Origin: Nitratireductor sp.
GTDB lineage: Bacteria; Pseudomonadota; Alphaproteobacteria; Rhizobiales; Rhizobiaceae
Length of the DNA stretch: 64,000 bases
Direction: 5' to 3'
Assembly: GCA_020637805.1 (NCBI GenBank)
Contig: JACKJU010000008.1
Location: 62,001 to 126,000 of the forward strand
Shown here: positions 8,531-17,194 of the stretch, in pieces
How the letters are laid out: the number at the start of each line of letters is the position of its first letter
How positions within the stretch are numbered: the first letter of the stretch is position 1
Notes under the pieces: model-generated
Database searches by the model: none
Seen by the model: the letters and a program-made list of their open reading frames with translations, nothing else
Told to the model about the DNA's origin: nothing
Program-made: the position numbers and the translations under genes

Positions 8531-9544
8531 ATGGCAAGTGTGAGTAGCATGACCCGCAGGAAACCTTCCATCGTCGTGACCCGAAAGCTTCCCGATGCCG
8601 TGGAAGCGCGAATGCGGGAACTTTTCGATGTCAGGCTGAACTCCGACGACCGGCCGATGAGCCAGGCCGAACTCGTGGAAGCCGTCAGGACCGCGCAAGT
8701 GCTGGTGCCCACGGTGACCGACCGGATCGACCAGTCGGTGATCAGTCAGGCAGGCAGCCAGTTCAAGCTGATTGCGAATTTCGGCAATGGCGTCGACAAC
8801 ATCGATATCGAGGCTGCAGCCCGGAAGGGTATCACGGTCACGAATACGCCGAACGTGCTGACCGAAGACACTGCCGACATGACGGTTGGGCTGATGATTG
8901 CCGTATCGCGCCGTCTGGTGCAGGGCGCAGAGCGCATTCGCAGCAATGAGTGGAAGGGCTGGTCGCCTACCTGGATGCTTGGCCGCCGCATCTGGGGCAA
9001 GCAGCTGGGCATTGTCGGCATGGGCCGCATCGGCACCGCAGTTGCCCGGCGTGCCAAGGCATTTGGCCTGTCCATCCACTATCACAACCGCCACCGGGTC
9101 TCGGCAGCGGTGGAGGAGGAACTCGGGGCGACCTACTGGGAAAGCCTCGACCAGATGCTGGCCCGCATGGACATCGTTTCCGTCAACTGTCCGCACACAC
9201 CGGCGACCTACCACCTGCTTTCGGCGCGCAGGCTTGCACTGCTGCAACCCGGCGCAATCGTCGTCAACACCGCGCGCGGAGAGATCATCGATCAGGATGC
9301 GCTCATCAAGGCACTCCAGGAAGACAGGATTGCAGGTGCGGGACTGGATGTGTTCGAATCCGAGCCTGCGGTCAGTCCCGACCTGATCAAGCTGTCGGAT
9401 GAGGGCAAGGCGGTGATCATTCCGCACATGGGTTCGGCAACGCTTGAGGGCCGCCAGGAAATGGGCGACCGGGTGATCATCAATATCCGCGTCTGGGATG
9501 ACGGGCACCGCCCGCCCGACCGGGTGCTTCCCGGCCGCACCTAA
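8531..9544 (+). CDS. D-2-hydroxyacid dehydrogenase (glyoxylate reductase-like)
   Basis: NAD(P)-dependent reductase of the D-isomer 2-hydroxyacid dehydrogenase family, probably acting on glyoxylate or hydroxypyruvate. The Rossmann glycine motif is GIVGMGRIGTAVARR. The catalytic Arg is in NTARGEIID, the Glu in GLDVFESEP and the His in IPHMGSAT, all in standard order and spacing. Length is 337 residues from ATG 8531. In-frame GTG 8540 and ATG 8549 are alternatives, and none has a strong ribosome site. It stands alone between the SH3 gene and a convergent exporter. Substrate cannot be fixed from sequence. Confidence 0.9.
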   Translation: MASVSSMTRRKPSIVVTRKLPDAVEARMRELFDVRLNSDDRPMSQAELVEAVRTAQVLVPTVTDRIDQSVISQAGSQFKLIANFGNGVDNIDIEAAARKGITVTNTPNVLTEDTADMTVGLMIAVSRRLVQGAERIRSNEWKGWSPTWMLGRRIWGKQLGIVGMGRIGTAVARRAKAFGLSIHYHNRHRVSAAVEEELGATYWESLDQMLARMDIVSVNCPHTPATYHLLSARRLALLQPGAIVVNTARGEIIDQDALIKALQEDRIAGAGLDVFESEPAVSPDLIKLSDEGKAVIIPHMGSATLEGRQEMGDRVIINIRVWDDGHRPPDRVLPGRT

Positions 9545-9565
9545 GCCTGCTGCCTGCTGCGCAGT

Positions 9566-10495
9566 TCAGGCTGCCCAGAGCAGGCCCACGATGCCGGTGG
9601 TGATGAGCGCGACGCCCGCGATCTCGACCTTGGTGATGGTTTCCTTGAAGAACAGTATGGAGGTGGCGATGACCAGCAGCATTTCCACCTGCGCGACCGT
9701 CTTGACCATGGCGGCATTCTGAAGCGTGAAGGCGGCGAACCAGCCGAAGGAGGCGGTCGCTCCAACAAGGCCGATGATCGCCGAAATCTTCCAGGCAGCG
9801 GCGATCCGGGCGAACTGTTCCCTTTCCCGGAAAAATATCCATGCAGCAAGGATAAGTGTTTGCAGGGTGATCGACACGCACAGCGTGAAGGCGGCCTGCA
9901 TCAGAAAATTGCGCTCGTATCCCGGAATTTCCAGCGATAGCGAAGCCGCGCGGTAGGCCACTGCACTGATGCCGAAGAAGGCGCCTGACAAGAGGCCCAG
10001 CCCGACCACTCTCGTGAACAGGGCAGACACCAGCGACGAGGGAGAGAGCGTTGTCCGCCCGATCGAGATCAGCATCACGCCCAAAACCGCCACGATGATC
10101 GCACCAATGGTCGGAGCGCTGACAGTTTCGCCGACGAACAGAAGCCCGAATATCGCAGCCTGCACGGGTTCGGTACGTGAATAGGCGCTGCCAACCACGA
10201 AATTGCGGAAAGAGAAGAGATGAATCAGCAGTGCCTGGGCAAATATCTGACCAAGAGCCGCAACGACCACCCACGCCGCAAAAGCAGCGTTTGGTTGTGG
10301 TACTTCCGCCCCGCCAAGGCGGTTGATCAGCACGAGGTACAGAAACGCAAAGGGCATGCCGAAGGCAAAGCGGACAAAGGTCGCGCCCGAAGTACCCATG
10401 GCTCCCTTCAGGTGTTTCTGCAGCGAGGACCGTATATTCTGCAGAAAGGCAGCGGCGAAGGTTATCAACGCCCAGAGCGGAAGTATCGTCGTCAT
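9566..10495 (-). CDS. EamA/DMT-superfamily transporter
   Basis: Inner-membrane transporter of the drug/metabolite superfamily, 309 residues with about ten hydrophobic segments arranged as two EamA repeats (roughly residues 5-145 and 160-305). Such proteins usually export small metabolites or amino acids. The repeat features Arg-Thr-Glu-Pro (SAYSRTEPVQAAIFG) and, in the second half, VAQVEMLLVIATSILFFKE occupy equivalent places. The gene is convergent with the dehydrogenase and separated from the MFS gene by a hairpin at 10591-10620. Substrate is unknown. Confidence 0.9.
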   Translation of the reverse strand: MTTILPLWALITFAAAFLQNIRSSLQKHLKGAMGTSGATFVRFAFGMPFAFLYLVLINRLGGAEVPQPNAAFAAWVVVAALGQIFAQALLIHLFSFRNFVVGSAYSRTEPVQAAIFGLLFVGETVSAPTIGAIIVAVLGVMLISIGRTTLSPSSLVSALFTRVVGLGLLSGAFFGISAVAYRAASLSLEIPGYERNFLMQAAFTLCVSITLQTLILAAWIFFREREQFARIAAAWKISAIIGLVGATASFGWFAAFTLQNAAMVKTVAQVEMLLVIATSILFFKETITKVEIAGVALITTGIVGLLWAA

Positions 10496-10590
10496 CGTTG
10501 AAGTCCTGGAATCTTGCTAGGAGCATTTTCGATTTTGACGAATTCGGCGAAATAGAAATGCATTGCGAAACTCAGTTGTTTGCCGGGATC

Positions 10591-10620
10591 AGTCGCTTCC
10601 ACCCGAAGGTGAAAGCGATT
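10591..10620 (-). terminator. UUCG-loop hairpin after the MFS gene
   Basis: An 11-bp stem with one mismatch (10593-10603 with 10608-10618) closes a loop that reads TTCG on the minus strand, a very stable tetraloop. It begins immediately after the MFS stop codon. There is no T-run, so it may act as a 3' stabiliser or a Rho-linked terminator. Confidence 0.5.
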
Positions 10621-12173
10621 TAATGCGCCGTGCCGGCATGACCGTGGGAAGGGACGGGCGAAGGCCTGGGCAGGAAGAACACCAGCACCGCAACAGCCGC
10701 GAATGCCGCTATATTGTACTTGAATGCCTGAAGCACGGCATGGCTGTAGGCCTGCGGAAGCGCGGTACCAGCAGAAAGCTCCGTGGCCAGTCTGGCGAAG
10801 AAGAGCTGGCCAATGACCGCCACGCCGAATGCCCCGCCCAGTTGCTGGAATGACTGCAGCGCACCGGAACCCGAACCCGCATCCCGGCTCTGGACTGATG
10901 AAAGAACTGTCGGAAACAGCGACGCGAACGTCACGCCCAGCCCCACCCCGCCGAGAAACAGCGGAGCGATGAATCCGATCCGGTCGGGATGATCCATGGT
11001 TCCCGACACCATCAGCTGCAGCCAGAACATCGCGATTGCGATCGAAAGCCCACCGAGAGCTATGCGTTTGCGCATCCAGCGCATGCCGAGCTTTCGTGCC
11101 ACCTGCGAGGAGAACATGACGCCGAACGAAAACGGAAGGGTCGTGATGCCCGATTCCAATGGCGTAAGTCCGTGGCCCGCCTGGAGATAGAGGGCGAAGC
11201 TCATGAAAAAGCCGGGGATGCCGGAGGAAAGCAGCACCGCGCACGAAACTCCGACGAGGAAATTGCGGTCGGTGATCAATGACCAGGGCAGCATCTGCGA
11301 CAGGCCCAGACGCTCCCGGCGGCGTTCCCAGTAGAGAAAGGCTGCAAGCAGCGGCACTGCGCCCGCCATCATTGCAAAGGTCCATGCGGGCCAGCCAAGT
11401 TCCCGTCCCTCGACGAGGGGGAAGATTATTGCCAGCACGGTGGAAACGCCGAGCAGGATGCCAACGAAATCATTGCGCAGCTCGCCACCCGACTTTCGCG
11501 AGGGAATGAACCAAAGTGCCGCAGCTATCGCTATGGCGCCAACCGGCAGGTTGACGAGGAAGATCGGCCGCCAGTCGAGGCCCCAGATGTCGAGGCCGAT
11601 CAGCGTTCCGCCAAGCACCGGGCCGGTTACCGCAGCAAGCCCCGTTGCAAGCCCGAACAGGGAGAAAGCGGCGGCGCGTTCGCGGGGTGGAAATATCACC
11701 TGGGTGATGGCTATGGTCTGCGGCGTCATCATCGCCGCGCCAAGTCCCTGGACGATACGCGAGACGATGAGCATGGTCATGGATCCGGAGAAACCGCACA
11801 TCGCCGAGGCGATCGTGAAAACCGCCACGCCGAGAACGAACATGTTGCGTCTGCCGACGATGTCACCCATGCGCCCGAACGGCATGAGTCCCATGGCAAG
11901 CGCCAGTACATAGACCGCGACAACCCACTCGATCTCGCTGGTGGAGGCGGAGAAAGCTTCCTGCATGGTAGGCAGGGCGACGTTGACGATGGTCACGTCA
12001 ATCAGGTTCATGAAGGTTGCAGCCAGAAGAATGGCAAGCGCGATCCAGCGTTGCCGCGGCGTTGTCTCTATGACCGCCTGCGAGGCGGGTGCCGCAGGAG
12101 CTTCTCGCTCTCCGTTTTCGGGCGACGGTGTCTGCCCGCTGCCCATGGCAGCATCTGCCGGCGGTCTGGTCAT
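10620..12173 (-). CDS. MFS multidrug exporter, DHA2 (EmrB/QacA) type
   Basis: Proton-driven efflux pump of the 14-helix DHA2 family, 517 residues. Family features are NLIDVTIVNVALP in helix 1, motif A as GRMGDIVGRR, and a motif-C-like GLAAVTGPVLGGTLIG in helix 5. I chose ATG 12173; a longer open frame runs back into the TetR gene and is not credible. The first 30 residues are polar and cytoplasmic. The gene lies 68 bases downstream of a TetR regulator on the same strand, the usual arrangement for a drug-inducible pump. Regulation by that repressor is inferred. No periplasmic adaptor (EmrA) is present nearby. Confidence 0.93.
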   Translation of the reverse strand: MTRPPADAAMGSGQTPSPENGEREAPAAPASQAVIETTPRQRWIALAILLAATFMNLIDVTIVNVALPTMQEAFSASTSEIEWVVAVYVLALAMGLMPFGRMGDIVGRRNMFVLGVAVFTIASAMCGFSGSMTMLIVSRIVQGLGAAMMTPQTIAITQVIFPPRERAAAFSLFGLATGLAAVTGPVLGGTLIGLDIWGLDWRPIFLVNLPVGAIAIAAALWFIPSRKSGGELRNDFVGILLGVSTVLAIIFPLVEGRELGWPAWTFAMMAGAVPLLAAFLYWERRRERLGLSQMLPWSLITDRNFLVGVSCAVLLSSGIPGFFMSFALYLQAGHGLTPLESGITTLPFSFGVMFSSQVARKLGMRWMRKRIALGGLSIAIAMFWLQLMVSGTMDHPDRIGFIAPLFLGGVGLGVTFASLFPTVLSSVQSRDAGSGSGALQSFQQLGGAFGVAVIGQLFFARLATELSAGTALPQAYSHAVLQAFKYNIAAFAAVAVLVFFLPRPSPVPSHGHAGTAH

Positions 12174-12241
12174 TGGCGTGTCTCTTTCATTCGGCAGGCG
12201 GGCGTTCTGGCGTGCCACTGCCTGCGATAGTCCAACTGGTT

Positions 12242-12826
12242 TCAATGCTTGCGGAATGCGTTGACAAGTTCGCTCTTCAACGCTGCGAATTCCTGCTTGG
12301 GTTTGTGCCGGTGATGAATTGCCGCCCCCATTGTAATCGAGGCGGCGGCGACAGGGTTGAGACCCGGCCTGAAATCGCCGGTCTTGATGCCCTGTTCGAA
12401 AATTTCGGTGAAACGGTTGTGCCATTGGTCGGCGAATGGCGTCATGATTCGGCGGATCGTTTCGTCGCGGCCCGCACGCTGCATGAGTTCGCTGAACACC
12501 TTCATCGTCTCGGGACGCTTTTGAAGTCTTTGCCCGTAGTTTTCGAGTTCTGCCTCGAACAGCTCGAGCGGCGGGCCGTCACGGCGCATGGCAGCACGAT
12601 CGGCTTCCAGTTCCTCGCCCAGGGATTCAGCAATCAGCACAATCAAGGCCTCCTTGTTGGGGACGTGATAGTGCATGGTTGCCACATTGATCCCGACCGC
12701 GTCGGCGATCTCGCGCGTCCGCAAACCCTCGAAGCCCTTTTCGGCGATGAGTTTTCGCGCCGCAGACGCTATCTGCCTGCGACGGTCATCGCCCGCTTCA
12801 TAATGCTGCTTGATTACCTGTTTCAT
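12242..12826 (-). CDS. TetR-family transcriptional repressor
   Basis: Dimeric ligand-responsive repressor with an N-terminal TetR helix-turn-helix: the segment RTREIADAVGINVATMHYH is the recognition unit (about residues 35-55). The remaining all-helical domain would bind an effector. ATG 12826 has GGAAGG five bases upstream and gives 194 residues. ATG 12838 is in frame but has no ribosome site and abuts the operator. The MFS pump follows on the same strand. A perfect 9-4-9 palindrome 15 bases upstream suggests autorepression and control of the pump. The ligand is unknown. Confidence 0.93.
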   Translation of the reverse strand: MKQVIKQHYEAGDDRRRQIASAARKLIAEKGFEGLRTREIADAVGINVATMHYHVPNKEALIVLIAESLGEELEADRAAMRRDGPPLELFEAELENYGQRLQKRPETMKVFSELMQRAGRDETIRRIMTPFADQWHNRFTEIFEQGIKTGDFRPGLNPVAAASITMGAAIHHRHKPKQEFAALKSELVNAFRKH

Positions 12827-12840
12827 CTGACCTTCCATTG

Positions 12841-12862
12841 ATCAATCAACCAATTGATTGAT
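12841..12862. promoter_or_regulatory. TetR operator candidate
   Basis: Perfect inverted repeat ATCAATCAA-N4-TTGATTGAT. It lies between the TetR start and a minus-strand TTGACA (-35 like, 12873-12878), so a bound repressor would cover the -10 region and transcription start. Its size matches TetR-family operators. The divergent HAD gene starts about 70 bases away and might be affected too. Confidence 0.7.
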
Positions 12863-12933
12863 TTCCTGGAAATGTCAACAAGCCGCGATGTGGAGGCTGG
12901 CGGAAGGAGCAACCCTGCCCTATAGCTGGTGCC

Positions 12934-13629
12934 ATGAAAGACAGCTTCTCCCATGTAAACGAGTGGATATTCGATCTCGACAACACGCTTTACCCGCGGC
13001 ACACGGATCTATTCGGACAGATAGACCTGCGCATGACCGCCTATGTGATGCGGATCACGGGACTTGCCCACGAAGAGGCACGAGCGCTGCAGAAGCAATT
13101 GTACCGCGATCATGGCACAACGCTGAACGGACTGATGATCGATTTCGGTATCGATCCCCATGACTACTTGGCGGATGTTCACGACATCGATTACGGGGCG
13201 GTCGAGCACAATCCCGCACTTGGCCGGCTGATTTCCGACCTGCCGGGGCGCAAGCACATTTTCACCAATGGCGACGTGCGGCATGCGGAGAAAACGCTAG
13301 CTGCGCTGGGCTTCGAGCCGTTCTTCGATTCGATGTTCGACATCATCGCCTCGGACTTCGTGCCAAAACCCGACCGCAAGCCCTACGAGAAGTTCCTGCG
13401 TGAACACGGCGTGCATCCGCACAGCGCATCCATGTTCGAGGACATGCCGCGCAACCTGATGGTTCCGAAGGAAATGGGGATGGTGACGGTGCTCGTCATT
13501 CCGCGCAACGGCGCTGCACCCTCGACCGAATACTGGGAAATCGCCGGCAAGGACGATCCGCACATCGATCACGTGACCGATCACATAGATCTGTTCTTGG
13601 AAAACTTGCTGGAAGAACTCCAGAAATGA
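12934..13629 (+). CDS. HAD-family pyrimidine 5'-nucleotidase-like hydrolase
   Basis: Cytosolic HAD-superfamily phosphatase of 231 residues, resembling the SDT1/pyrimidine 5'-nucleotidase group (subfamily IA, variant 3). Motif I is FDLDNTLY at about residues 13-20 (nucleophile Asp14, acid Asp16). Motif II is HIFTNGD, the motif III Lys is within PKPDRKPYEKF and motif IV is FEDMPRNL. Such enzymes dephosphorylate UMP/CMP or related phosphates. It is divergent from tetR and convergent with a small stress-type gene, with a hairpin after its stop. The exact substrate is not determined. Confidence 0.9.
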   Translation: MKDSFSHVNEWIFDLDNTLYPRHTDLFGQIDLRMTAYVMRITGLAHEEARALQKQLYRDHGTTLNGLMIDFGIDPHDYLADVHDIDYGAVEHNPALGRLISDLPGRKHIFTNGDVRHAEKTLAALGFEPFFDSMFDIIASDFVPKPDRKPYEKFLREHGVHPHSASMFEDMPRNLMVPKEMGMVTVLVIPRNGAAPSTEYWEIAGKDDPHIDHVTDHIDLFLENLLEELQK

Positions 13630-13632
13630 GGA

Positions 13633-13655
13633 TTTCCCGGCAGGTTGCCGGGAAA
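13633..13655. terminator. Strong hairpin between convergent genes
   Basis: Perfect 10-bp stem TTTCCCGGCA / TGCCGGGAAA with a 3-nt loop, placed between the stops of the HAD gene and the convergent small gene. No T-run follows on either strand, but position and stability suggest a bidirectional terminator. Confidence 0.6.
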
Positions 13656-13662
13656 CAGGAAA

Positions 13663-13881
13663 TCAGTTTACCGCCCGGTTGAAAGGACGAGTGCGTTCGA
13701 GAAGTTCACCTTCGAACACCAGCGCGCCGGTGCCGGCGAGTTCCTGGCCGGTCTTCATTGCGGCAACTGCATTGCCGAAGGCGAGCCACGGATCGTCACG
13801 ATGGCAAGGCTGGATGCCGCCAGTGAATTTCGGGCGCTCAACGCGGGCACTATGGATATTGTTGTTATCCTGCGTTTTCAT
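13663..13881 (-). CDS. Small unknown protein, candidate EcfG stress regulon member
   Basis: Unrecognised protein of 72 residues with no signal peptide or membrane segment and a single Cys in a PCHRDDP stretch. ATG 13881 has a CAGGA site five bases upstream. Central residues such as FTGGIQPCHRDDPWLAFG look compact and non-random, supporting a real gene. The promoter region holds a match to the general stress sigma factor EcfG consensus at 13931-13956. It is convergent with the HAD gene and ends just before a strong hairpin. Function cannot be inferred beyond likely stress induction. Confidence 0.6.
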   Translation of the reverse strand: MKTQDNNNIHSARVERPKFTGGIQPCHRDDPWLAFGNAVAAMKTGQELAGTGALVFEGELLERTRPFNRAVN

Positions 13882-13930
13882 TGTCCTGCTTCCCTGTGCT
13901 CAGATCTTTTCGTCTGATTTGTCTCTTAAC

Positions 13931-13956
13931 AACGGTTCTGTGCCGTCTATGGTTCC
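13931..13956 (-). promoter_or_regulatory. EcfG-type general stress promoter
   Basis: On the minus strand GGAACC and GTT are separated so that GGAAC-N18-GTT is matched exactly, the consensus of alphaproteobacterial EcfG/RpoE2 promoters. The predicted start near 13924 leaves a 5' leader of about 43 bases before the ATG at 13881. Confidence 0.6.
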
Positions 13957-14133
13957 AATATAAGCGCCAAAACGTGGTTCAAATGTGTAGTTTGACACAC
14001 TCCGTGAAGAATGTTGGGAAGCCAAACATTTACAATGCGTTAACAGGCCCCGAATAAGTCTCTCAAAGCTGTGGCATCCTTAAGGATGTGAGAATCCGGC
14101 CAAAATCGGGCAGTCTGGTGCCGGAAAAGGCGA
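13957..14133. other. Intergenic region with a short palindrome
   Basis: This non-coding stretch lies between the EcfG-like promoter and the end of the LOG-family gene. It contains a perfect palindrome CATCCTTAAGGATG (14075-14088) of unknown role and no T-rich terminator that I can see. Confidence 0.3.
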
Positions 14134-15003
14134 TCAGGCGGGATTCGATTGCCCGTGGAATTCCGGCGGCAGGTCATAGTGCTCAGCCACCAGCTTCCAG
14201 CCTTCCTCGGCGGTATCGACGAAGTTGAACAGCTCGATATCCTCGGGCGAGATCGTGCCCTGATCGGCCAATTCCTGGAAGTCGATGACCTTGGTCCAGA
14301 AATTCTTGCCGAACAGCAGGAAGGGCAGGCGCTCCATGCGCTGCGTCTGGATCAGCGTCAGGCTTTCGAACATCTCATCCATAGTGCCAAATCCGCCCGG
14401 AAACACCGCAATGACCTTTGCCCGCATGAGGAAATGCATCTTGCGGATCGCAAAGTAGTGGAAGTTGAAGCACAGCCCAGGGGTGACGTACTCGTTCGGT
14501 GCCTGCTCGTGCGGCAGGACGATGTTGAGGCCAATATTTGGCGCGCCGGCTTCCGTGGCTCCAAGCGAGCCGGCCTCCATTACGCCCGGTCCTCCGCCGG
14601 TAACGACCACCATTTCCTTGTGATAGGTCGAGGCAGAATAGAGCGAGGCCATGTAGGCGAACTTGCGCGCCTCGTCGTAGTAGATCGAGTTCGCTTCGAG
14701 GTTCTTTTTCTGTGTATCGTTCTTGGCCGCCCAAGCTGCTCCGCCAGGCGCGGGAATGCGCGCTCCGCCGAACAGAACGACCGTCGATTCGATGCCGCGC
14801 TCCTGCAGGAGCATTTCGGGTTTCAGCAGTTCGAGCTGGAGGCGGACAGGACGCAGCTCCTCGCGCGTCAGGAAATCCTTGTCATCGAAGGCCAGGCGAT
14901 AGGCCGGTGCACGCGTCTGCGGCGTGTCGGGAATTTGCCGCGCCTTCTTGACATCCACGGGTGAAGGGCGAAGCGGATCCCAGCGTTCATTGTTCTTTTT
15001 CAT
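14134..15003 (-). CDS. LOG-family protein (cytokinin riboside 5'-monophosphate phosphoribohydrolase-like)
   Basis: Cytosolic protein of the LOG/lysine decarboxylase-like fold, 289 residues. The family motif PGGFGTMDE (PGGxGTxxE) is intact. An upstream VVTGGGPGVMEAG is the nucleotide-binding glycine loop. Relatives cleave the N-glycosidic bond of nucleoside 5'-monophosphates such as AMP or cytokinin nucleotides. Proteins of this longer subgroup have an N-terminal extension of about 60 residues, seen here, and are often mis-annotated as lysine decarboxylases. It is divergent from dapD across 183 bases. True substrate unknown. Confidence 0.88.
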   Translation of the reverse strand: MKKNNERWDPLRPSPVDVKKARQIPDTPQTRAPAYRLAFDDKDFLTREELRPVRLQLELLKPEMLLQERGIESTVVLFGGARIPAPGGAAWAAKNDTQKKNLEANSIYYDEARKFAYMASLYSASTYHKEMVVVTGGGPGVMEAGSLGATEAGAPNIGLNIVLPHEQAPNEYVTPGLCFNFHYFAIRKMHFLMRAKVIAVFPGGFGTMDEMFESLTLIQTQRMERLPFLLFGKNFWTKVIDFQELADQGTISPEDIELFNFVDTAEEGWKLVAEHYDLPPEFHGQSNPA

Positions 15004-15186
15004 TCATCCCTCCGTCCATTGCCGCACACCAGCAGGTCACCTGCCCGGACCCTGCCGTTCACTGGCAGATTGATTTCACGGGCGGCTTCCAATACGGTCC
15101 CGCGCGAACCTTTCCGGGAAAGAAACATCCGTTGTCTTCCCGTTTACCGATACCTCCCCAATTGAGTACGCCCGAGGAGTTAAGAA

Positions 15187-16041
15187 ATGGCCAAGGCCGA
15201 CATGTCTGCGCTGGAAAAAACCATCGAAACCGCTTTCGACAACCGCGACCAGATAAACACCGCCACAACGGGCGAAGTCCGTGATGCCGTGAACGAAGCT
15301 CTGGCGCTGCTCGACAGCGGCGAAGCGCGTGTCGCATCGCGCGGGGAAGACGGCGCTTGGACCGTGCATCAATGGCTGAAGAAGGCCGTCCTGCTTTCCT
15401 TCCGCCTCAACGACATGGAAGTGATCGGCGGAGGAGCGGGCGGCGCGACGTGGTGGGACAAGGTTCCTTCGAAGTTCGCCGGCTGGGGCGCAGAAGAGTT
15501 CCGTTCGGCGGGCTTCCGTGCCGTGCCCGGCTCGATCGTTCGCCAGGGTGCCTACATTGCCCAAAACGTTGTCCTGATGCCATCTTTCGTCAATCTGGGC
15601 GCCTATGTCGATGAAGGTACAATGGTGGATGGATGGGCAACCGTCGGTTCCTGCGCGCAAATCGGCAAGAACGTGCATCTCTCCGGCGGTGTCGGCATTG
15701 GCGGCGTATTGGAGCCGTTGCAGGCCGGACCGACCATCATTGAGGACAACTGCTTCATCGGCGCACGCTCCGAGGTCGTTGAAGGCTGCATCGTGCGCGA
15801 AGGCTCGGTCCTGGGCATGGGTGTCTATATCGGCAAGTCGACGAAGATCGTGAACCGCGCAACCGGGGACGTCTTCTACGGCGAAGTGCCGCCCTATTCC
15901 GTGGTCGTGGCCGGTGCAATGCCTGGCAAACCGATGCCGAATGGCGAACCTGGCCCGTCCCTCTACTGCGCCGTGATCGTCAAGACGGTGGACGAGAAGA
16001 CCCGCTCGAAAACCGGCATCAACGAACTGCTGCGCGACTAG
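15187..16041 (+). CDS. dapD: 2,3,4,5-tetrahydropyridine-2,6-dicarboxylate N-succinyltransferase
   Basis: Transfers succinyl from succinyl-CoA to tetrahydrodipicolinate in the succinylase branch of lysine and meso-diaminopimelate synthesis. It has the normal length of 284 residues. The middle of the protein consists of left-handed beta-helix hexapeptide repeats ([18 protein letters not shown], then [18 protein letters not shown]). Trimeric and cytosolic in known members. It opens a cluster ending with dapE, two steps later in the same pathway. The next gene begins only three bases after the stop, so they are surely co-transcribed. Confidence 0.97.
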   Translation: MAKADMSALEKTIETAFDNRDQINTATTGEVRDAVNEALALLDSGEARVASRGEDGAWTVHQWLKKAVLLSFRLNDMEVIGGGAGGATWWDKVPSKFAGWGAEEFRSAGFRAVPGSIVRQGAYIAQNVVLMPSFVNLGAYVDEGTMVDGWATVGSCAQIGKNVHLSGGVGIGGVLEPLQAGPTIIEDNCFIGARSEVVEGCIVREGSVLGMGVYIGKSTKIVNRATGDVFYGEVPPYSVVVAGAMPGKPMPNGEPGPSLYCAVIVKTVDEKTRSKTGINELLRD

Positions 16042-16044
16042 GTC

Positions 16045-16452
16045 ATGGACGGCGCGCCCGAAGATACCCAGCGGAAACGGCCAGACCTCATCTGGCTGTT
16101 CCTCGGTTTCGACGGCCGCATTGGCCGCCAGAGTTTCGGGCTGGGGTTCCTGTTCCTGTTCTTCCCGATCATTTTCGTCATCATCCAGATCCTGAAGGTT
16201 GAGGAAAACGAGGGCCTGCTGACACTCTGGGGTGGCATTTTCCTGTTGGTCACGGGCGCCCTGATCTGGCCCGTTGCGGCGCTTACCATAAAGCGCGTCC
16301 ACGACCTCGGCTGGCCGGTCATGCTCGCAGTCCTGATCTTTGTCCCAGGTGCGCAGTGGTTCTTCCTTGCAGCCCTGTGCGCGATTCCGTCACTCGCCCA
16401 AACGAACGAGCACGGGCCACCTCCGTACCAGCGCACAAACGGGCGAGGATGA
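16045..16452 (+). CDS. DUF805 membrane protein (first copy)
   Basis: Integral membrane protein of 135 residues in the DUF805 (YhaH-like) family. The family hallmark, an aromatic FDGRIGRQSFGLG entry into the first helix, is at about residues 22-34. A later IKRVHDLGWP matches the conserved RLHDxxxS/G-W element. About three to four hydrophobic segments are present. Function is unknown for the family. The ATG is three bases after dapD and the next gene starts four bases after its stop, so the whole set is tightly packed. Confidence 0.88.
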   Translation: MDGAPEDTQRKRPDLIWLFLGFDGRIGRQSFGLGFLFLFFPIIFVIIQILKVEENEGLLTLWGGIFLLVTGALIWPVAALTIKRVHDLGWPVMLAVLIFVPGAQWFFLAALCAIPSLAQTNEHGPPPYQRTNGRG

Positions 16453-16456
16453 TCTC

Positions 16457-17170
16457 TTGCCCTACAGCGCGCTTGCTCCCGAGCATATCGTAGCCACCGC
16501 CGAACGGCTGCAAAGGCGCGTGGAAGAACGCTTTCCAGGTTCGGGATTGTCAGGTGTCGCTGCGGAGCTCGCCAGCATATCGCGCTCGGCAGGCGACGAG
16601 GCTGGCATGCTGAACCGTCCCGTATGGTGGCTGCGCATTTTCGTTGGCGCCATAATCGTCGGCGGAGCCGGCGTGTTCTTTTTCATCGGCCGGTTTCTCA
16701 CCTTCGACCGCATATCCTCGGGCGCATTCGATTTCGTGCAGGGAATAGAAGCCGTCATCAATACCGGCGTACTTGGCGGCATCGGCCTGATCACCCTGAT
16801 CAGGCTGGAAGAGCGCGTCAAACGCGAACGGGTGCTCAAGGGCCTGCACCGGCTGCGCTCGCTCATCCACATCATCGACATGCACCAGCTGACCAAGGAC
16901 CCCGCAGCCATGGTGGAGGGCGTAAAGCGGACAAGCTCATCGCCCGAACGCAAGATGGGCAGACCCGATCTGCTGCGCTACCTGGACTATTGCTCGGAAA
17001 TGCTGTCGCTCACCGGCAAGCTGGCCGCCCTTTACGCCCAGTCGGTTCCCGACATGGAAGTGGTCAATGCGGTCAATGACGTGGAAAATCTTGGCGCGAA
17101 TCTTTCGCGCAAAATCTGGCAGAAGATGACCTTGCTGATACCTCAAGGCGGTTCAGCGCCACGCGGTTGA
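16457..17170 (+). CDS. Membrane-anchored protein of unknown function in the dap cluster
   Basis: Unrecognised 237-residue protein. Start is TTG 16457, preceded by GAGGAT and only four bases after the DUF805 stop. An ATG at 16340 is in frame but would overlap the DUF805 gene by 113 bases. The first 55 residues are soluble and amphipathic. Two hydrophobic segments follow (around residues 58-80 and 100-115), then a charged, helix-rich cytoplasmic part with RLEERVKRERVLKGLHRLRS. The C-terminus looks like a coiled helical bundle. Conserved position between dap genes is the only clue. A perfect FNR/FixK box follows 10 bases after the stop. Confidence 0.8.
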   Translation: MPYSALAPEHIVATAERLQRRVEERFPGSGLSGVAAELASISRSAGDEAGMLNRPVWWLRIFVGAIIVGGAGVFFFIGRFLTFDRISSGAFDFVQGIEAVINTGVLGGIGLITLIRLEERVKRERVLKGLHRLRSLIHIIDMHQLTKDPAAMVEGVKRTSSSPERKMGRPDLLRYLDYCSEMLSLTGKLAALYAQSVPDMEVVNAVNDVENLGANLSRKIWQKMTLLIPQGGSAPRG

Positions 17171-17180
17171 CCGAATACCA

Positions 17181-17194
17181 TTGATTACAATCAA
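17181..17194. promoter_or_regulatory. FNR/FixK-type anaerobox
   Basis: TTGAT-TACA-ATCAA is an exact match to the FNR/FixK consensus TTGAT-N4-ATCAA. It lies just after the membrane-protein gene and about 210 bases ahead of the second DUF805 gene. For a class II site the transcript would begin near 17229. No strong -10 was seen there. Confidence 0.5.
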
